DNA of 13,874 nt, from assembly GCA_023440105.1 (NCBI GenBank), contig JAEXSY010000063.1, positions 1-13,874 on the forward strand, given 5' to 3'. Source of the stretch: Bacillota bacterium. GTDB taxonomy: Bacteria; Bacillota; Clostridia; Clostridiales; Clostridiaceae. Positions within the stretch are counted from its first letter, which is position 1. The number at the start of each line of letters is the position of its first letter. The translations under genes were made by a program, and so were the position numbers. Shown here in pieces: positions 13,166-13,874 of the stretch. Below the pieces are notes generated by a model, which was not told where the DNA came from, made no database searches, and worked only from the letters and a program-made list of their open reading frames with translations.

Positions 13166-13197
13166 ATTATAGCAGAGGGCTATGAATTTCTGATGAA
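13166..13197 (-). promoter_or_regulatory. Regulator-operon promoter with TTCAT direct-repeat box
   Basis: On the minus strand TTCATCAGAAATTCAT (13182-13197) is followed after 10 bp by TATAAT (13166-13171) with TGC before it, an extended -10. Fourteen of 16 box positions and the exact box-to-hexamer distance match the exporter promoter. A start near 13159 leaves a leader of about 80 bases. Confidence 0.75.
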
Positions 13198-13216
13198 TCA
13201 TTTTAAATAAAATTAA

Positions 13217-13250
13217 AAGACGATATCATTTTTATTGATAATATCGTCTT
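13217..13250 (-). terminator. Intrinsic terminator of the tandem small-gene operon
   Basis: AAGACGATAT and ATATCGTCTT form a perfect 10-bp stem with a 14-base loop. On the minus strand it is followed by TTAATTTTATTT. It lies about 40 bases after the stop of the 13289-13555 gene and just upstream of the regulator promoter, so it insulates the two transcription units. Confidence 0.78.
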
Positions 13251-13288
13251 CATTATTACTATATCTTTTATCACTTTATTCCATCTCT

Positions 13289-13555
13289 CTAAAGCTTTAT
13301 CTTCACTATTTCACCATCAGCACTTTCCACATCAACAATATACCAATCAGGATACTTTTTCTTTAGCTGGTGAATAAGCTTTATGAGTTTCTTAACCTCC
13401 TGAGGGGAAAGTATTGCCTCTTGGTGAGTATTCTCGCTTATATATTTATTAATTTGTTTTGTACCTATGGTAGCTGTTAGATTATTTAATATAAGTCTTG
13501 AAGGGAGAACTATATTTATAGTCCTGCTTCCGGGAGATTTTACATATATCCTCAT
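13289..13555 (-). CDS. Small conserved-looking protein, paralogue of its upstream neighbour
   Basis: The protein has 88 residues; GGTGG, within the end of the preceding gene, serves as a weak ribosome binding site. It has no signal peptide or membrane segment. It opens with MRIYVKSPGSRTINIVLPSRLILNN and ends with WYIVDVESADGEIVKIKL. The same opening and closing blocks occur in the protein encoded just upstream, so the two arose by duplication. The middle (LSPQEVKKLIKLIHQLKKKYPD) is a basic helix. The blocks resemble the C-terminal part of SHOCT-like/YvlB-type proteins, as I remember them. The function is unknown. It is two bases downstream of its neighbour, so the pair is translationally linked. 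Confidence 0.78.
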   Translation of the reverse strand: MRIYVKSPGSRTINIVLPSRLILNNLTATIGTKQINKYISENTHQEAILSPQEVKKLIKLIHQLKKKYPDWYIVDVESADGEIVKIKL

Positions 13556-13557
13556 AG

Positions 13558-13874
13558 CTATTCCACCACAATCTCTACTATGTCTCCATCTGCAGTTTCT
13601 ACCTCAACCAGCCTACCTATAACTCCCTTTTCTACCATGGTAATAAGTTGAGAGAAATCTATACCTTTTAAAGCATCATTTCCTGAAACCTGAGGCATAG
13701 CCATTCCCAATTCTAGTCCCATCTTTATTAAAGGCATAGGAAGAGTAATCTTTACTTTATCTCCCTCTGCAGAATTTACATATATTCTAAACATCATATC
13801 ATCTATATTCTTTCGTTTTTCCTCAGCAAGGATTTGTATTTGCTTTTTTTCTTCGCTGGAAAGAAGCTCATCCA
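13558..13874 (-). CDS. SHOCT-like/YvlB-type C-terminal domain protein, 5' end outside window
   Basis: The frame remains open from the stop at 13558 to the window edge. Although ATG codons occur at 13797 and 13794, the upstream codons read DELLSSEEKKQIQILAEEKR, plausible protein, and no good ribosome binding site precedes those ATGs, so the gene most likely starts outside. The visible part has about 105 residues: a charged helical linker, then FRIYVNSAEGDKVKITLPMPLIKMGLELG, a middle helix (GIDFSQLITMVEKGVIG) and RLVEVETADGDIVEIVVE. This pattern matches the C-terminal domain I associate with Firmicutes proteins carrying an N-terminal SHOCT-like helix region. The biochemical role is not established. 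Its neighbour downstream is a shortened paralogue. Confidence 0.72.
   Translation of the reverse strand, partial: DELLSSEEKKQIQILAEEKRKNIDDMMFRIYVNSAEGDKVKITLPMPLIKMGLELGMAMPQVSGNDALKGIDFSQLITMVEKGVIGRLVEVETADGDIVEIVVE

Noticed and set aside
1..13874. CRISPR array, tRNA or rRNA genes, insertion sequence, integrase or attachment site
   Set aside because: I found no regularly spaced direct repeats, no tRNA-like cloverleaf, and no transposase or recombinase motifs in any supported gene.

Overview
The window looks like a chromosomal segment of a low-G+C Gram-positive bacterium of the class Clostridia. The supporting signs are A+T-rich intergenic DNA, strong AGGAGG-type ribosome binding sites, LPXTG cell-wall sorting signals with sortases, a lipobox lipoprotein, and an OmpR-type two-component system beside an ABC-2 exporter. 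I cannot name the species.

Layout. (1) Positions 1-533 are the C-terminal part of a CCA tRNA nucleotidyltransferase on the plus strand, cut by the window edge. (2) Positions 703-1212 encode a small coiled-coil protein of unknown function on the plus strand. It is followed by a possible coupled micro-ORF and a hairpin that may terminate transcription from both sides. (3) Positions 1307-8212, minus strand, form a complete sortase-assembled pilus operon. In transcription order it encodes a large modular tip adhesin (Cys/His repeats, choice-of-anchor-A domain, two collagen-binding B-like domains, LPETG), the major pilin (LPETG), a type I signal peptidase, a class C pilin-polymerising sortase, a small anchor pilin (LPQTG), and a second sortase resembling class D. 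(4) Positions 8213-8544 are a divergent regulatory region with promoter-like elements on both strands and a palindrome between them. (5) Positions 8545-8979 encode a small lipoprotein of unknown function on the plus strand, followed by a strong terminator. (6) Positions 9079-13078, minus strand, encode a response regulator and histidine kinase, then an ABC ATPase and ABC-2 permease. (7) Positions 13289-13874 hold two tandem related small genes, the upstream one running off the window, ending in a terminator.

How the genes work together. The pilus operon carries what is needed to make and anchor one fibre: secretion, a dedicated signal peptidase, covalent polymerisation by the class C sortase, and wall attachment through the anchor pilin and probably the second sortase. 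Its adhesin and pilin genes appear richer in G+C than the flanking genes, which suggests acquisition as a block. The response regulator, kinase and exporter form a sense-and-export module. The clearest regulatory signal is a 16-bp element, TTCATNRGAAATTCAT, that precedes both the regulator operon and the exporter operon. In both places it lies exactly 10 bp upstream of a TGNTATAAT extended -10. This strongly suggests that the regulator controls its own gene and the exporter through a direct repeat with an 11-bp period.
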